Source of the DNA: Kushneria marisflavi
GTDB taxonomy: Bacteria; Pseudomonadota; Gammaproteobacteria; Pseudomonadales; Halomonadaceae
Direction: 5' to 3'
DNA: 64,000 nucleotides
Assembly: GCF_002157205.1 (NCBI RefSeq)
Contig: NZ_CP021358.1
Location: 2,480,001-2,544,000, forward strand
Shown: positions 1-7,485 of the stretch, in pieces
Layout: every line of letters starts with the position of its first letter
How positions within the stretch are numbered: position 1 is the stretch's first letter
The notes under the pieces: generated by a model
The model's database searches: none
What the model was told of the DNA's origin: nothing
The model's input: the letters and a program-made list of their open reading frames with translations, nothing else
Translations under genes and position numbers: made by a program

Positions 1-1
1 T

Positions 2-181
2 CTGCTGACTGACAACATCGTCACGCTGCAGAGCCACTTCAAGGATCACAAGCAGGACCACCACTCGCGTCGTGGTCTGATCCGCATGGTTAACCAGCGC
101 CGCAAGCTGCTGGACTACCTCAAGCGCAAAAATTTTGATCGCTACCAGCAGATCATTTCTCGTCTGGGCCTGCGTCGCTGA
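2..181 (+). CDS. rpsO: 30S ribosomal protein S15, C-terminal part
   Basis: This is the 3' end of rpsO, cut by the window edge. The last 59 codons are readable in frame from base 2 and end in TGA. They contain the conserved helical core ([12 protein letters not shown], then [15 protein letters not shown]) and the family's usual C-terminus ISRLGLRR. S15 is a primary 16S-binding protein of the small subunit platform. It lies directly upstream of pnp, the conserved rpsO-pnp pairing, and is separated from it by an intrinsic terminator. Only the start is missing; nothing suggests a defect. Confidence 0.95.
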   Translation: MLTDNIVTLQSHFKDHKQDHHSRRGLIRMVNQRRKLLDYLKRKNFDRYQQIISRLGLRR

Positions 182-207
182 TTGCGTCGCCATTCCGGTA
201 CGAACTG

Positions 208-244
208 ACAGGCGGCTCCCCTTTCGGGAGCCGCCTGTTTTTTA
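208..244 (+). terminator. rpsO intrinsic terminator
   Basis: A GC-rich perfect stem (CAGGCGGCTCCC paired with GGGAGCCGCCTG, small CTTTC-type loop) is followed by a run of six T. It ends rpsO transcription or attenuates read-through into pnp, as in other gammaproteobacteria. Confidence 0.9.
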
Positions 245-336
245 TGGTGCCGGTCGGGTGAGAGTGACACCTGGGGCGTTTGATTTTAAGATGGCATTGA
301 AAGCAGATGAATGGTTTACGAGAAAAGGACAGCGCA

Positions 337-2460
337 TTGAACGCGGTTAAAAAGACATTTCAATACGGCAATCACAGCGTCACGCTGGAAACAGGCCGTC
401 TGGCTCGCCAGGCTACCGGTAGCGTACTGGTCACCATGGACAACACAGTCGTGCTGTGCACGGTCGTGGCCCGCAAGGACCCCAAACCCGGTCAGGATTT
501 CTTTCCCCTGTCCGTGCATTACCAGGAAAAGACCTATTCGGTCGGCAAGATCCCTGGCGGCTTTTTCAAGCGTGAAGGGCGTCCCAGTGAGAAGGAGACG
601 CTGACCTCGCGTCTGATCGATCGCCCGATCCGCCCGCTGTTTCCCAAGGGCTTCATGAACGAAGTGCAGGTCGTCTGTACGGTACTCTCGGCAGAGCGGC
701 ATCAGGATCCTGATATCGCAGCCATGCTGGGGACCTCGGCGGCGCTGGCGATCTCCGGTGTGCCCTTTGCCGGCCCGATCGGCGCGGCACGCGTGGCGTT
801 TACCAACGAGCGCGGCTATTTCATCAACCCCACTCAGGAAGAGCTGCAGGCATCCGAGCTCGACATGGTCGTGGCCGGTACCGAAAAGGCCGTGCTGATG
901 GTCGAGTCCGAGGCCAGAGAGCTCTCCGAAGATGAAATGCTTGGCGCCGTCCTGTTTGCTCATGAAGAGATGCAGGTGGCCATCAAGGCCATCAACGAAT
1001 TCGTGAGCGAAGGTGGCAAGGCCAAATGGGACTGGCAGCCGCAGTCCGAAAACGCAGCGCTCAAGGATGCACTGGCCAGCGGATATGAAGCCGGCATCGG
1101 TGAGGCCTATCGGATTACCGACAAGATGGCCCGCCAGGATCGTTTGAGTGAGCTCAAGACTCAGGCGAAGGCCCAGCTCTGTGAAGGCGACGCCGCGCTT
1201 TATAGCAGCGAAGACGTCAGCAATGGCTTTGCCAAACTCGAAAAGCGTATCGTGCGTGAGCGCGTGCTTAACGGCGAGCCGCGTATCGATGGGCGTGATC
1301 ATGCCACCGTTCGCGCGCTTGATATCGAAGTTGGTGCACTGCCCCGCACGCATGGCTCTGCCATCTTCACGCGCGGTGAAACCCAGGCCATCGTCACCAC
1401 AACACTGGGTACCACCCGCGATGCGCAGCTGGTTGAAGGTCTTGATGGCGAGCGCCACGATCGCTTCATGCTGCACTACAACTTCCCGCCCTACAGCGTA
1501 GGCGAAGCCGGCTTTATTGGCTCGCCGAAGCGTCGTGAGATCGGTCATGGCCGTCTGGCGCGCCGTGGTGTTGCTGCCATGCTGCCCTCGGCCGACGACT
1601 TCCCGTATTCGATCCGTGTGGTCTCAGAGATCACCGAGTCCAACGGTTCAAGCTCGATGGCGTCCGTCTGCGGTTCTTCGCTGGCGCTGATGGATGCCGG
1701 TGTACCGTTGAAGGCGCCGGTGGCCGGTATCGCCATGGGTCTGGTCAAGGAAAACGATCGCTTCGCCGTTTTGACCGATATCCTGGGTGACGAGGACCAT
1801 CTTGGCGACATGGACTTCAAGGTAGCGGGTTCCGTTGACGGGATCACCGCGCTGCAGATGGACATCAAGATCGAAGGGATCAACGAAGAAATCATGGAAA
1901 AGGCGCTCGAGCAGGCCTTCCATGCGCGCCAGCATATCCTGGTCGAAATGAATCGCGTGATCGCGCAGAGCCGTGGCGAAGTGGCAGAGCATGCGCCCAC
2001 CATGGCACGCCTCAAGATCGATCCCGAGAAGATTCGTGACGTCATCGGCAAGGGCGGCGCGACCATCCGTCAGATCTGTGAAGATACCGGCGCCTCGATC
2101 GATATCGACGACGACGGTAGCGTGCGAATCTATGCCGAAACCAAGGCGGGGGCGCAAAAGGCTGTCGACACGGTCATGGGCATCACTGCTGAAGCGGAAA
2201 TCAACAAGCTCTATCGCGGCAAGGTCGTACGCATCGCCGACTTCGGTGCATTCGTCAACTTCATGCCGGGTACCGATGGGCTGGTACACATCTCCCAGAT
2301 CGTACCCGAGCGCGTCAACGATGTGCGTGACTTCCTCAGCGAAGGGCAGATGGTGACCGTCAAGGTACTGGATATCGACAACCGCGGTCGCGTGAAGCTC
2401 TCCATCAAGGAAGTTGGCGAAGAAGAGAAAGCTGCCTTCGAAGCCACGCTGGAAGAATAA
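337..2460 (+). CDS. pnp: polyribonucleotide nucleotidyltransferase (PNPase)
   Basis: PNPase is a 3'-5' phosphorolytic exoribonuclease and degradosome component. The product has the two RNase PH-like cores ([15 protein letters not shown] at the N-terminus, second core from about residue 320), a KH domain ([14 protein letters not shown], about residues 565-580) and a C-terminal S1 domain ([18 protein letters not shown]). The start is chosen as TTG at 337, giving [11 protein letters not shown] and 707 aa, because an AAAAGGA Shine-Dalgarno sits 9 nt upstream and the N-terminus then matches the family. The in-frame ATG at 307 lacks a good ribosome site and would add ten unlikely residues. It follows rpsO and is probably subject to the usual RNase III/PNPase autocontrol, which cannot be confirmed here. 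Confidence 0.96.
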   Translation: MNAVKKTFQYGNHSVTLETGRLARQATGSVLVTMDNTVVLCTVVARKDPKPGQDFFPLSVHYQEKTYSVGKIPGGFFKREGRPSEKETLTSRLIDRPIRPLFPKGFMNEVQVVCTVLSAERHQDPDIAAMLGTSAALAISGVPFAGPIGAARVAFTNERGYFINPTQEELQASELDMVVAGTEKAVLMVESEARELSEDEMLGAVLFAHEEMQVAIKAINEFVSEGGKAKWDWQPQSENAALKDALASGYEAGIGEAYRITDKMARQDRLSELKTQAKAQLCEGDAALYSSEDVSNGFAKLEKRIVRERVLNGEPRIDGRDHATVRALDIEVGALPRTHGSAIFTRGETQAIVTTTLGTTRDAQLVEGLDGERHDRFMLHYNFPPYSVGEAGFIGSPKRREIGHGRLARRGVAAMLPSADDFPYSIRVVSEITESNGSSSMASVCGSSLALMDAGVPLKAPVAGIAMGLVKENDRFAVLTDILGDEDHLGDMDFKVAGSVDGITALQMDIKIEGINEEIMEKALEQAFHARQHILVEMNRVIAQSRGEVAEHAPTMARLKIDPEKIRDVIGKGGATIRQICEDTGASIDIDDDGSVRIYAETKAGAQKAVDTVMGITAEAEINKLYRGKVVRIADFGAFVNFMPGTDGLVHISQIVPERVNDVRDFLSEGQMVTVKVLDIDNRGRVKLSIKEVGEEEKAAFEATLEE

Positions 2461-2543
2461 TTTTCCAGATGCCTGCTGCCTGCTGCCGGCTCATAGCATC
2501 AGTCTGACTGACGCTGTGATTGGTAACAGGAAGGCTTCGATAT

Positions 2544-2587
2544 AAGGGCCTGGCTCCGGTTTGACCGGAGTCAGGCCCTTTTTGTAT
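2544..2587. terminator. terminator between pnp and the convergent GNAT gene
   Basis: The inverted repeat GGGCCTGGCTCCGGT / ACCGGAGTCAGGCCC is followed by TTTTT on the plus strand. It lies between the 3' ends of pnp and the minus-strand acetyltransferase gene and may act in both directions. Confidence 0.85.
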
Positions 2588-2622
2588 CCGAAGGACAGGG
2601 TTGCAGTCTGTTCACGCAGGTC

Positions 2623-3078
2623 TTAAAGCTGTCGCGCCATGGGTTGAACGCCACGCTCATCAACCGGCGCGCTACTGATATAGCCAAGACGTTGATATAG
2701 CCGAAGGGCGGGCTGGTTATCGACAGCAACGTTGAGCGTGACTCGTGTCCCGCCAAGGTGAGCTGCCTGCGCCTCGAGATAACGACAAAGCCTTTCGCCC
2801 AGCTGCTGGCCGCGAAGATGAGGCGCGACAATCAGCCGACACAGATGCCAGGTCGTCTGCTGATCACGCGGCGACAGCTGTCCGAATGCCTGTAATTCGC
2901 CGTCCTCTTTCAGCGAAAAGGACGGCAGGGTGTCGGCATCGATCTGCTGCCACAATCGAGCTGCATCTACAGGCCATGTCAGCGACGGGCCGCCCCATTG
3001 CGTCAGTCCCTCCGGTGAGTCGATCCACTCGATCAATGCATTCATGTCCTCGGACCGTGCCGATTGCCACCCTGTCAC
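2623..3078 (-). CDS. GNAT family N-acetyltransferase
   Basis: A 151-aa single-domain GNAT protein that would transfer an acyl group from acyl-CoA to an amine. The acetyl-CoA loop region reads LIVAPHLRGQQLGERL (about residues 82-97), a slightly degenerate R/Q-x-x-G-x-G/A motif with Q where G is common. It is followed by the typical LNVAVDNQPALRLYQRLGY ending. The start codon overlaps the panC stop by four bases (ATGA), so it is the last gene of the folK-panB-panC transcript. The substrate is unknown. It could be a RimI-like protein acetyltransferase, or a functional parallel of PanZ/PanM (the GNAT that matures PanD in enterobacteria); the second idea rests only on position. Confidence 0.85.
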   Translation of the reverse strand: MTGWQSARSEDMNALIEWIDSPEGLTQWGGPSLTWPVDAARLWQQIDADTLPSFSLKEDGELQAFGQLSPRDQQTTWHLCRLIVAPHLRGQQLGERLCRYLEAQAAHLGGTRVTLNVAVDNQPALRLYQRLGYISSAPVDERGVQPMARQL

Positions 3079-3920
3079 GTGGGAAAACTCAGATTATCGA
3101 TCAGTCGGGTACTGCCGAGTCGAGCCGCTACCAGCAGTACCGAGCCGGGCTGCCATGTGTTGATCGGACGTAGCGTTTCGGTATCGCAAAGGGCCAGATA
3201 CTCGGGTTGAAAACCGGCTCCCTCCAGCTGTTGCAGCCCCTTCGTCAGTGCCTGCTCGCTGGGCTCACCCTGCTCGAGACGTCGAGCACTCTCCAGGAGA
3301 CATTCATGAAGTCGGCCGGCTCTGGCACGTGCCTTGTCATCCAGGTAGTGATTACGCGAGGAGAGGGCCAGACCGTCGTGATCGCGGGCAATGGGCACGC
3401 CAATGATGTCGATGGGCATGTGCTGATCGCGTACCAGTTTTCGGATGACGGCCAGTTGCTGAAAGTCCTTCTCTCCGAAGCAGGCCACATCGGGGCGCGT
3501 TAGATTGAAAAGAAGACTGACCACGGTTGCGACACCATCGAAGTGCCCGGGGCGATGCGTGCCGCACAAACCTTCTGATACCTGCGGCACGCTGACTCGG
3601 GTCAAGGCGGACTGCCCCTGCGGATAGAGGGTGTCGACGTTCGGCGCAAACAGAAGATCGCAGCCGCGTTCGGTTAGAAGCCGCTGGTCCTCGGCAAGCG
3701 TGCGCGGATAGCGCTCCAGATCCTCATCAGGGCCAAACTGTAGTGGGTTGACAAAAATGGTGGCCACGACGCGATCAGCATGTTGCCGTGCAGCATCCAC
3801 CAGTCTCAGATGACCCTCATGTAAGTTGCCCATGGTCGGCACCAGCGCGATTCGATAGCCTTTGCGGCGCCATGTCGACAGTGTTGACTGAAGGTTTGTA
3901 ATATCGTCAAACGTTTGCAT
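3075..3920 (-). CDS. panC: pantothenate synthetase
   Basis: PanC condenses pantoate and beta-alanine using ATP to make pantothenate, the last step of vitamin B5 synthesis, in the cytosol. The 281-aa length is normal. The HIGH-like signature is at MGNLHEGHLRLV (His34 and His37), GEKDFQQLAVI follows near residue 150 and the KMSKS-like loop near LSSRNHYL. It sits 24 bases downstream of panB and overlaps the GNAT gene by four bases, so panB-panC-GNAT are probably co-transcribed. panD, needed for beta-alanine, is not in the window. Confidence 0.97.
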   Translation of the reverse strand: MQTFDDITNLQSTLSTWRRKGYRIALVPTMGNLHEGHLRLVDAARQHADRVVATIFVNPLQFGPDEDLERYPRTLAEDQRLLTERGCDLLFAPNVDTLYPQGQSALTRVSVPQVSEGLCGTHRPGHFDGVATVVSLLFNLTRPDVACFGEKDFQQLAVIRKLVRDQHMPIDIIGVPIARDHDGLALSSRNHYLDDKARARAGRLHECLLESARRLEQGEPSEQALTKGLQQLEGAGFQPEYLALCDTETLRPINTWQPGSVLLVAARLGSTRLIDNLSFPT

Positions 3921-3944
3921 GACGTGTCATATCCATGTTCAAGA

Positions 3945-4739
3945 TCAAAAGCAGTGTTCTGGCGCGGGGAAGCTGCGTGTCCTGACTGCCTCGTGATAGG
4001 CCCTGAAAGCACCCTCGATACTGCCGGATTCTGTCATGAAGTCCTTGACGAACCTCGGTGGTTGTCCTGTCGTGGCGCCCAGCATGTCGTGCATGACCAG
4101 AATCTGACCGTCAACATCGGGGCCGGCGCCAATGCCGATGACCGGCACACTGAGTGCCGCTCGAATGCGACCGGCCAGCTCGCGAGGCACACATTCAAGC
4201 AAAATGATGCCGGCCCCAGCCTGTTCCAGTGTTCTGGCAGCCTTGAGCATTGCATCGCCCTGCTGGGTGTCACGTCCCTGAACGCGATAGCCGCTCAGCG
4301 CATGAACGCTTTGCGGCGTCAGTCCCATATGCACGCAGACAGGGACGCCGCGTTGCGTCAGGGCCGTCACGGTCTCGGCAAGCCAGGCCTCACCTTCGAG
4401 CTTGATCATGTGAGCGCCGGCCTGCATCAGCTGTCCGGCCGCCTCCATGGTCCGGGATGGCGTGATATTGGTCATGAAAGGGAGATCCGCCATGATCAGG
4501 CTGGGCGTTTCTGCCCTTGCGACACAACGAGTGTGATAGACCATGTCTTCCAGTGTGACGGGCAGGGTTGAAGCATGTCCCTGTAGCACCATGCCCAGGG
4601 AGTCTCCGATGAGCAGAACCTCGATGCCGGCATTGCCTGCCAGGGTTGCCATGGTGGCGTCATAGGCGGTGAGGCAACTGAAGGGCTCTCCCGCTGCTCG
4701 ACGTTCGTTCAACGTTCTGATGGTAATGGGGCGGGTCAT
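3945..4739 (-). CDS. panB: 3-methyl-2-oxobutanoate hydroxymethyltransferase
   Basis: PanB transfers a hydroxymethyl group from methylene-tetrahydrofolate to ketoisovalerate, giving ketopantoate, the first committed step to pantothenate. The 264-aa TIM-barrel protein shows the metal and substrate motif LLIGDSLGMVLQGH (about residues 40-53), the conserved KLEGEAW segment and IGIGAGPDVDGQILVMHDML near residue 200. Start and length agree with the family. It lies between folK (46-base gap) and panC (24-base gap) on the same strand. Grouping with folK joins the folate and pantothenate pathways, as in Pseudomonas. Confidence 0.97.
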   Translation of the reverse strand: MTRPITIRTLNERRAAGEPFSCLTAYDATMATLAGNAGIEVLLIGDSLGMVLQGHASTLPVTLEDMVYHTRCVARAETPSLIMADLPFMTNITPSRTMEAAGQLMQAGAHMIKLEGEAWLAETVTALTQRGVPVCVHMGLTPQSVHALSGYRVQGRDTQQGDAMLKAARTLEQAGAGIILLECVPRELAGRIRAALSVPVIGIGAGPDVDGQILVMHDMLGATTGQPPRFVKDFMTESGSIEGAFRAYHEAVRTRSFPAPEHCF

Positions 4740-4785
4740 GCATCCCTCGACGTTTGGCAGCCAATATGGCTGATCGAGTCTAGGG

Positions 4786-5271
4786 TCAGAGAGGCAGGCG
4801 CTTCAAGTCATTGGTGGGCGATGCTGACGGAAGCTGCCTCAATGACAGGCCACCGGGCAGGCGAAGTTCAGGGTCAATTTCCAGCATGGGCTGGACCACA
4901 AAGGCACGCTCGCATAGCCAGAGATGAGGCACGACAAGGCGTGGGAGATTGAGCACCTGGTCACCATAAAGCAGAAGGTCCAGATCCAGCGTACGTGGTC
5001 CCCAGTGACGCTTTCGTACACGCCGGTGACGCTGCTCCAGCGCCTGAAGCTGATCAAGCAGTGCCAGCGGAGAAAGCCGCGTCTCCAGCACCGCCACGGC
5101 GTTGACGAAGTCAGGCTGGTCCTGTGGACCGACCGGACGGCTGCTGTAAAGCGATGAGCGAGTCTTGAGCGTGGTCAGGGGCAGTCCTGCCAGATCCTCG
5201 AAAGCCATGGATACCTGCCGTTGAGGATGGTCCAGATTACTGCTCAGCCCGACCCACGCTCTGTGGCTCAC
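4786..5271 (-). CDS. folK: 2-amino-4-hydroxy-6-hydroxymethyldihydropteridine pyrophosphokinase (HPPK)
   Basis: HPPK transfers pyrophosphate from ATP to hydroxymethyl-dihydropterin in folate synthesis. The 161-aa product begins with the usual WVGLSSNL and carries the signature WGPRTLDLDLLLYG at about residues 89-102, including the two metal-binding aspartates. The residue before WGPRT is His, where Escherichia coli has Arg (RWGPRT), a modest departure in the flexible loop. The start codon overlaps the pcnB stop by four bases, so translation is probably coupled to pcnB. Confidence 0.96.
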   Translation of the reverse strand: MSHRAWVGLSSNLDHPQRQVSMAFEDLAGLPLTTLKTRSSLYSSRPVGPQDQPDFVNAVAVLETRLSPLALLDQLQALEQRHRRVRKRHWGPRTLDLDLLLYGDQVLNLPRLVVPHLWLCERAFVVQPMLEIDPELRLPGGLSLRQLPSASPTNDLKRLPL

Positions 5272-6611
5272 TCCTGACCATCCCGTGGCGTACGACGTCT
5301 TCGGCGACGTCTGGGCTTGCGCGAGGGCATGGGCATGCTTTCAGGCGCATCGTCGTCGACAGCAATATCGTCCTGTCCCTGCTCGACCTTTTGCACCATC
5401 TCGCGCTGCTGGGTCTCGCTGGCTTCCTGAAAACGGGTCCACCAGAGCCCCAGGCCCGAGGCGATTTCACCGGCCGTTTCCCTGAGCAGCAAAAAGTCGT
5501 AGGCCGCGCGGAAACGTTGATGCGTCAGCGTCTGATAGGGCCGCTTGCCCCGCCTTCGCGGCAGCATCAGCTGCATGTCCCAGATTTCGCGCATGGGCAG
5601 GCTGAAACGCTTGGGAATGGACGTATGCTGCAGTTGACGGTTCAATACCTGCTGCGAGGCCTGCTGTGCAGCCGGGACAGGTGGAATGCCCTCATCGATC
5701 AACTGCGCCGTCTGGGCCACTGTGGCCGGCCAGAGTAGCGCCGCGTACAAAAAGGCCGGAGTGACCGGCTTGTCAGCACGGATACGCTCATCGGTGTTGA
5801 TCAACGCCTGCTCGACCATTTTTTCAGCCCAGCTCAGCTGTGCAAACGATTCTTCGGTGCCCGGGAAGAGCATGGCAAAGAGTCCGTAACGCCTGAGCCC
5901 CTGATAGGTGCTCAGGGCGTAACCTGAAAGAAAGAGCTTGAGCACTTCTTCAAACAGGCGAGCTGATGGAATCTGCAGCAGCAGGGGAGCACAGTCCGCC
6001 AGCGGTGATTCCGTCTCGGGCGCCAGCGTGAAATCAAGCTTGCTGGCAAATCGCACGGCGCGAAGCATGCGAACCGGATCTTCCCGATAACGAAGATCCG
6101 GGTCTCCAATCAAACGAAGGACACGGTGCTCCAGATCTTCAAGGCCGCCGGTCCAGTCGTGAATGGCAAAATCGCGCACGCTGTAATAGAGCGCATTGAC
6201 TGTGAAGTCACGGCGAAGCGCGTCCTCATCGACACTGCCCCAGACGTTGTCACGCAGCAAAAGTCCTTCTTCGGACTGTTGTGAGTGACGTTCGGCCATT
6301 TCGGTGTCATGGCCGCCACGAAAGGTAGTGACCTCAATGATTTCGCGCCCGAAGCGAACATGAACAATACGAAATCGTCGGCCGATCAAGCGGGCATTGC
6401 GAAAGACATTGCGAACCTGTTCTGGTGTGGCGCTGGTGGCAACATCGAAATCCTTGGGCACCTGCCCAAGAAGAGAGTCTCTGACACAGCCACCCACCAG
6501 ATAGGCTTCAAAGCCTGCCTGGTTAAGACGATAAAGTACTTTCAGCGCATTTTCGCTGAGCATTCGTCGAGAAATTGGATGCTGGTCGCGGGGAAGAATG
6601 GTGGGCGTCAA
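5268..6611 (-). CDS. pcnB: poly(A) polymerase I, TTG start
   Basis: Poly(A) polymerase I adds 3' poly(A) tails that promote RNA decay. The nucleotidyltransferase signature is LVGGCVRD (about residues 38-45) with the catalytic KDFDVATSATPEQVRNVFRN. The RNA-binding region RREDPVRMLRAVRFA-type and a very basic C-terminal tail (KPRRRRRRR) are present; 447 aa is normal. Homology to E. coli PcnB (IPREQHAISR...SENALKV) already begins a few residues after the TTG at 6611. No ATG, GTG or CTG lies in frame between that codon and the upstream stop at 6654-6656, so TTG, or another non-AUG codon, must be used. E. coli pcnB also uses a weak non-AUG start. Confidence 0.95.
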   Translation of the reverse strand: MTPTILPRDQHPISRRMLSENALKVLYRLNQAGFEAYLVGGCVRDSLLGQVPKDFDVATSATPEQVRNVFRNARLIGRRFRIVHVRFGREIIEVTTFRGGHDTEMAERHSQQSEEGLLLRDNVWGSVDEDALRRDFTVNALYYSVRDFAIHDWTGGLEDLEHRVLRLIGDPDLRYREDPVRMLRAVRFASKLDFTLAPETESPLADCAPLLLQIPSARLFEEVLKLFLSGYALSTYQGLRRYGLFAMLFPGTEESFAQLSWAEKMVEQALINTDERIRADKPVTPAFLYAALLWPATVAQTAQLIDEGIPPVPAAQQASQQVLNRQLQHTSIPKRFSLPMREIWDMQLMLPRRRGKRPYQTLTHQRFRAAYDFLLLRETAGEIASGLGLWWTRFQEASETQQREMVQKVEQGQDDIAVDDDAPESMPMPSRKPRRRRRRRTPRDGQE

Positions 6612-6704
6612 GTTGAAGCCATGTTGACCTGATGAGAATTCCGGGGGCCAGTTCTATAAAGGCCATGGTGTCCCGATCTGTCTGCGTCCTGATATGTCGT
6701 AACG

Positions 6705-6748
6705 CCGATCAGAAGCCCAGTGTAGCCGAGCAGCAAAAGCTTGCAAAG
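6705..6748 (-). promoter_or_regulatory. candidate sigma-70 promoter for pcnB-folK-panBC
   Basis: Read on the minus strand, TTGCAA (6741-6746) and TACACT (6719-6724) are separated by 16 bases. It lies between the terminator of the CrcZ-like RNA and pcnB and would start transcription near 6712. Each hexamer matches consensus at four of six positions, so this is a moderate prediction. Confidence 0.45.
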
Positions 6749-6778
6749 CAGCCTGTCATACAAGTCAGGAATTGAGAA

Positions 6779-6810
6779 TGAAAACGGGGAGACAATGTCT
6801 GTCTCCCCGC
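6779..6810 (-). terminator. intrinsic terminator of the CrcZ-like RNA
   Basis: On the minus strand the perfect 9-bp stem CGGGGAGAC / GTCTCCCCG with a 7-nt loop is followed by TTTTC. No minus-strand gene lies just upstream of it, so it marks the 3' end of a non-coding transcript and separates it from pcnB. Confidence 0.85.
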
Positions 6811-7246
6811 CCATCGTGCTGCCTTGTATTTTTCTTCGTGATGGCGCATCGCCCTGAATACGTACCATGTTCACCAAAGGCGATAGCCCGTGATCTCTTG
6901 TTGTTGTGCAGTAACGGCCGCGAACATCTCGTATTCAAAACAATCTTCCATGACGACAGCCAGCAGGCTGCTCCAGTGGTTTTGTTATTATTCCGGAGTG
7001 TCGCAGGGTTGTGTTGTTGTTGTTTGACAACGCTGCAGTGACATCGCGTTCTGGTAGTTGGAGGACGTTTATTGTTGTTATTAACCTCGTATGCCAGCGA
7101 GCCGTTATTGTTGTTATGAGCTCTTGGGCACGTTATTGACAGACTGTTCGTATTGTTATTGTTCGCAGTCGTCTGTCTGATCGGGGTCAGGCCATTGTTA
7201 TTGTTATCAGCCGGTTCAAGCGATCACTATTATTCTTCTTCAGTCG
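6780..7246 (-). ncRNA. CrcZ-like small RNA (Hfq/Crc sponge), candidate
   Basis: This is a predicted transcript of about 467 nt. On the minus strand it carries at least eight A-rich clusters of the AAnAAnAA / CA-motif type recognised by Hfq with Crc: 7228-7240, 7195-7207, 7151-7163, 7104-7116, 7068-7084, 7008-7025, 6979-6992 and 6896-6907. Typical cores are AACAATAACAATA and AATAACAACAATAAAC. A sigma-54 promoter lies just upstream and an intrinsic terminator just downstream. No protein-coding frame is plausible. Pseudomonas CrcZ, which titrates Hfq/Crc to relieve catabolite repression, is about 400 nt, sigma-54/CbrB-dependent and lies upstream of pcnB. Position, promoter class and motifs all agree; function is inferred. 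Confidence 0.82.
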
Positions 7247-7256
7247 CCTAATTATT

Positions 7257-7274
7257 TGCAGAACACGTGCCAGT
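7257..7274 (-). promoter_or_regulatory. sigma-54 promoter of the CrcZ-like RNA
   Basis: On the minus strand the sequence reads CTGGCACGTGTTCTGCA. The -24 GG (7270-7271) and -12 GC (7258-7259) have the invariant 10-nt spacing, and TGGCACG is a perfect -24 block; the -12 block CTGCA has one mismatch to TTGCA. Transcription would begin near 7246. An enhancer-binding activator such as CbrB would be expected to bind in 7280-7480, but I found no convincing paired site there. Confidence 0.8.
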
Positions 7275-7275
7275 T

Positions 7276-7485
7276 AAAAAATAAGTCTTTCTATTCATAT
7301 GGTTACGAAGAAGAGTGCTGTTTGGGCTAGCCAGCGATAAGTTCAGTTACCTGACGCACCCCACTTTTGCACTATAAAGATGCATAAAAATGTCTTCGCG
7401 CTTTTTTTTGGTGCATTATCTTTGTTGGTTAGGGTCAGCATACGCGTAACGTGCAGTAAAAAAAGACGACGATGGTCGATATAGG
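7276..7485. other. gluQ-sRNA intergenic region (possible activator region)
   Basis: About 210 AT-rich bases lie between the end of gluQ and the sigma-54 promoter. There is no credible gene. They contain GTTAC-type half sites at 7302-7306 and 7346-7350 and a GTAAC at 7446-7450, none with the spacing expected of a known CbrB site. A T-run after a GCGC-rich patch at 7395-7409 does not form a clear terminator hairpin. Confidence 0.4.

Noticed and set aside
316..1548. 410-codon ORF antisense to pnp
   Set aside because: Frame shadow of pnp in GC-rich DNA; low-complexity His/Arg-rich translation, no ribosome site, no family features.
6772..7041. 89-codon plus-strand ORF in the pcnB-gluQ gap
   Set aside because: It runs through the sRNA terminator and the A-rich clusters, has odd composition (runs of Cys and Leu) and no good ribosome site.
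7060..7215. Repeated TTATTGTTGTTATT units as a possible CRISPR or microsatellite
   Set aside because: Units differ in length and spacing and the spacers are not uniform; the pattern fits A-rich protein-binding clusters in a minus-strand RNA.
7276..7480. CbrB-type paired binding site
   Set aside because: Only isolated GTTAC/GTAAC half sites with wrong spacing were seen.
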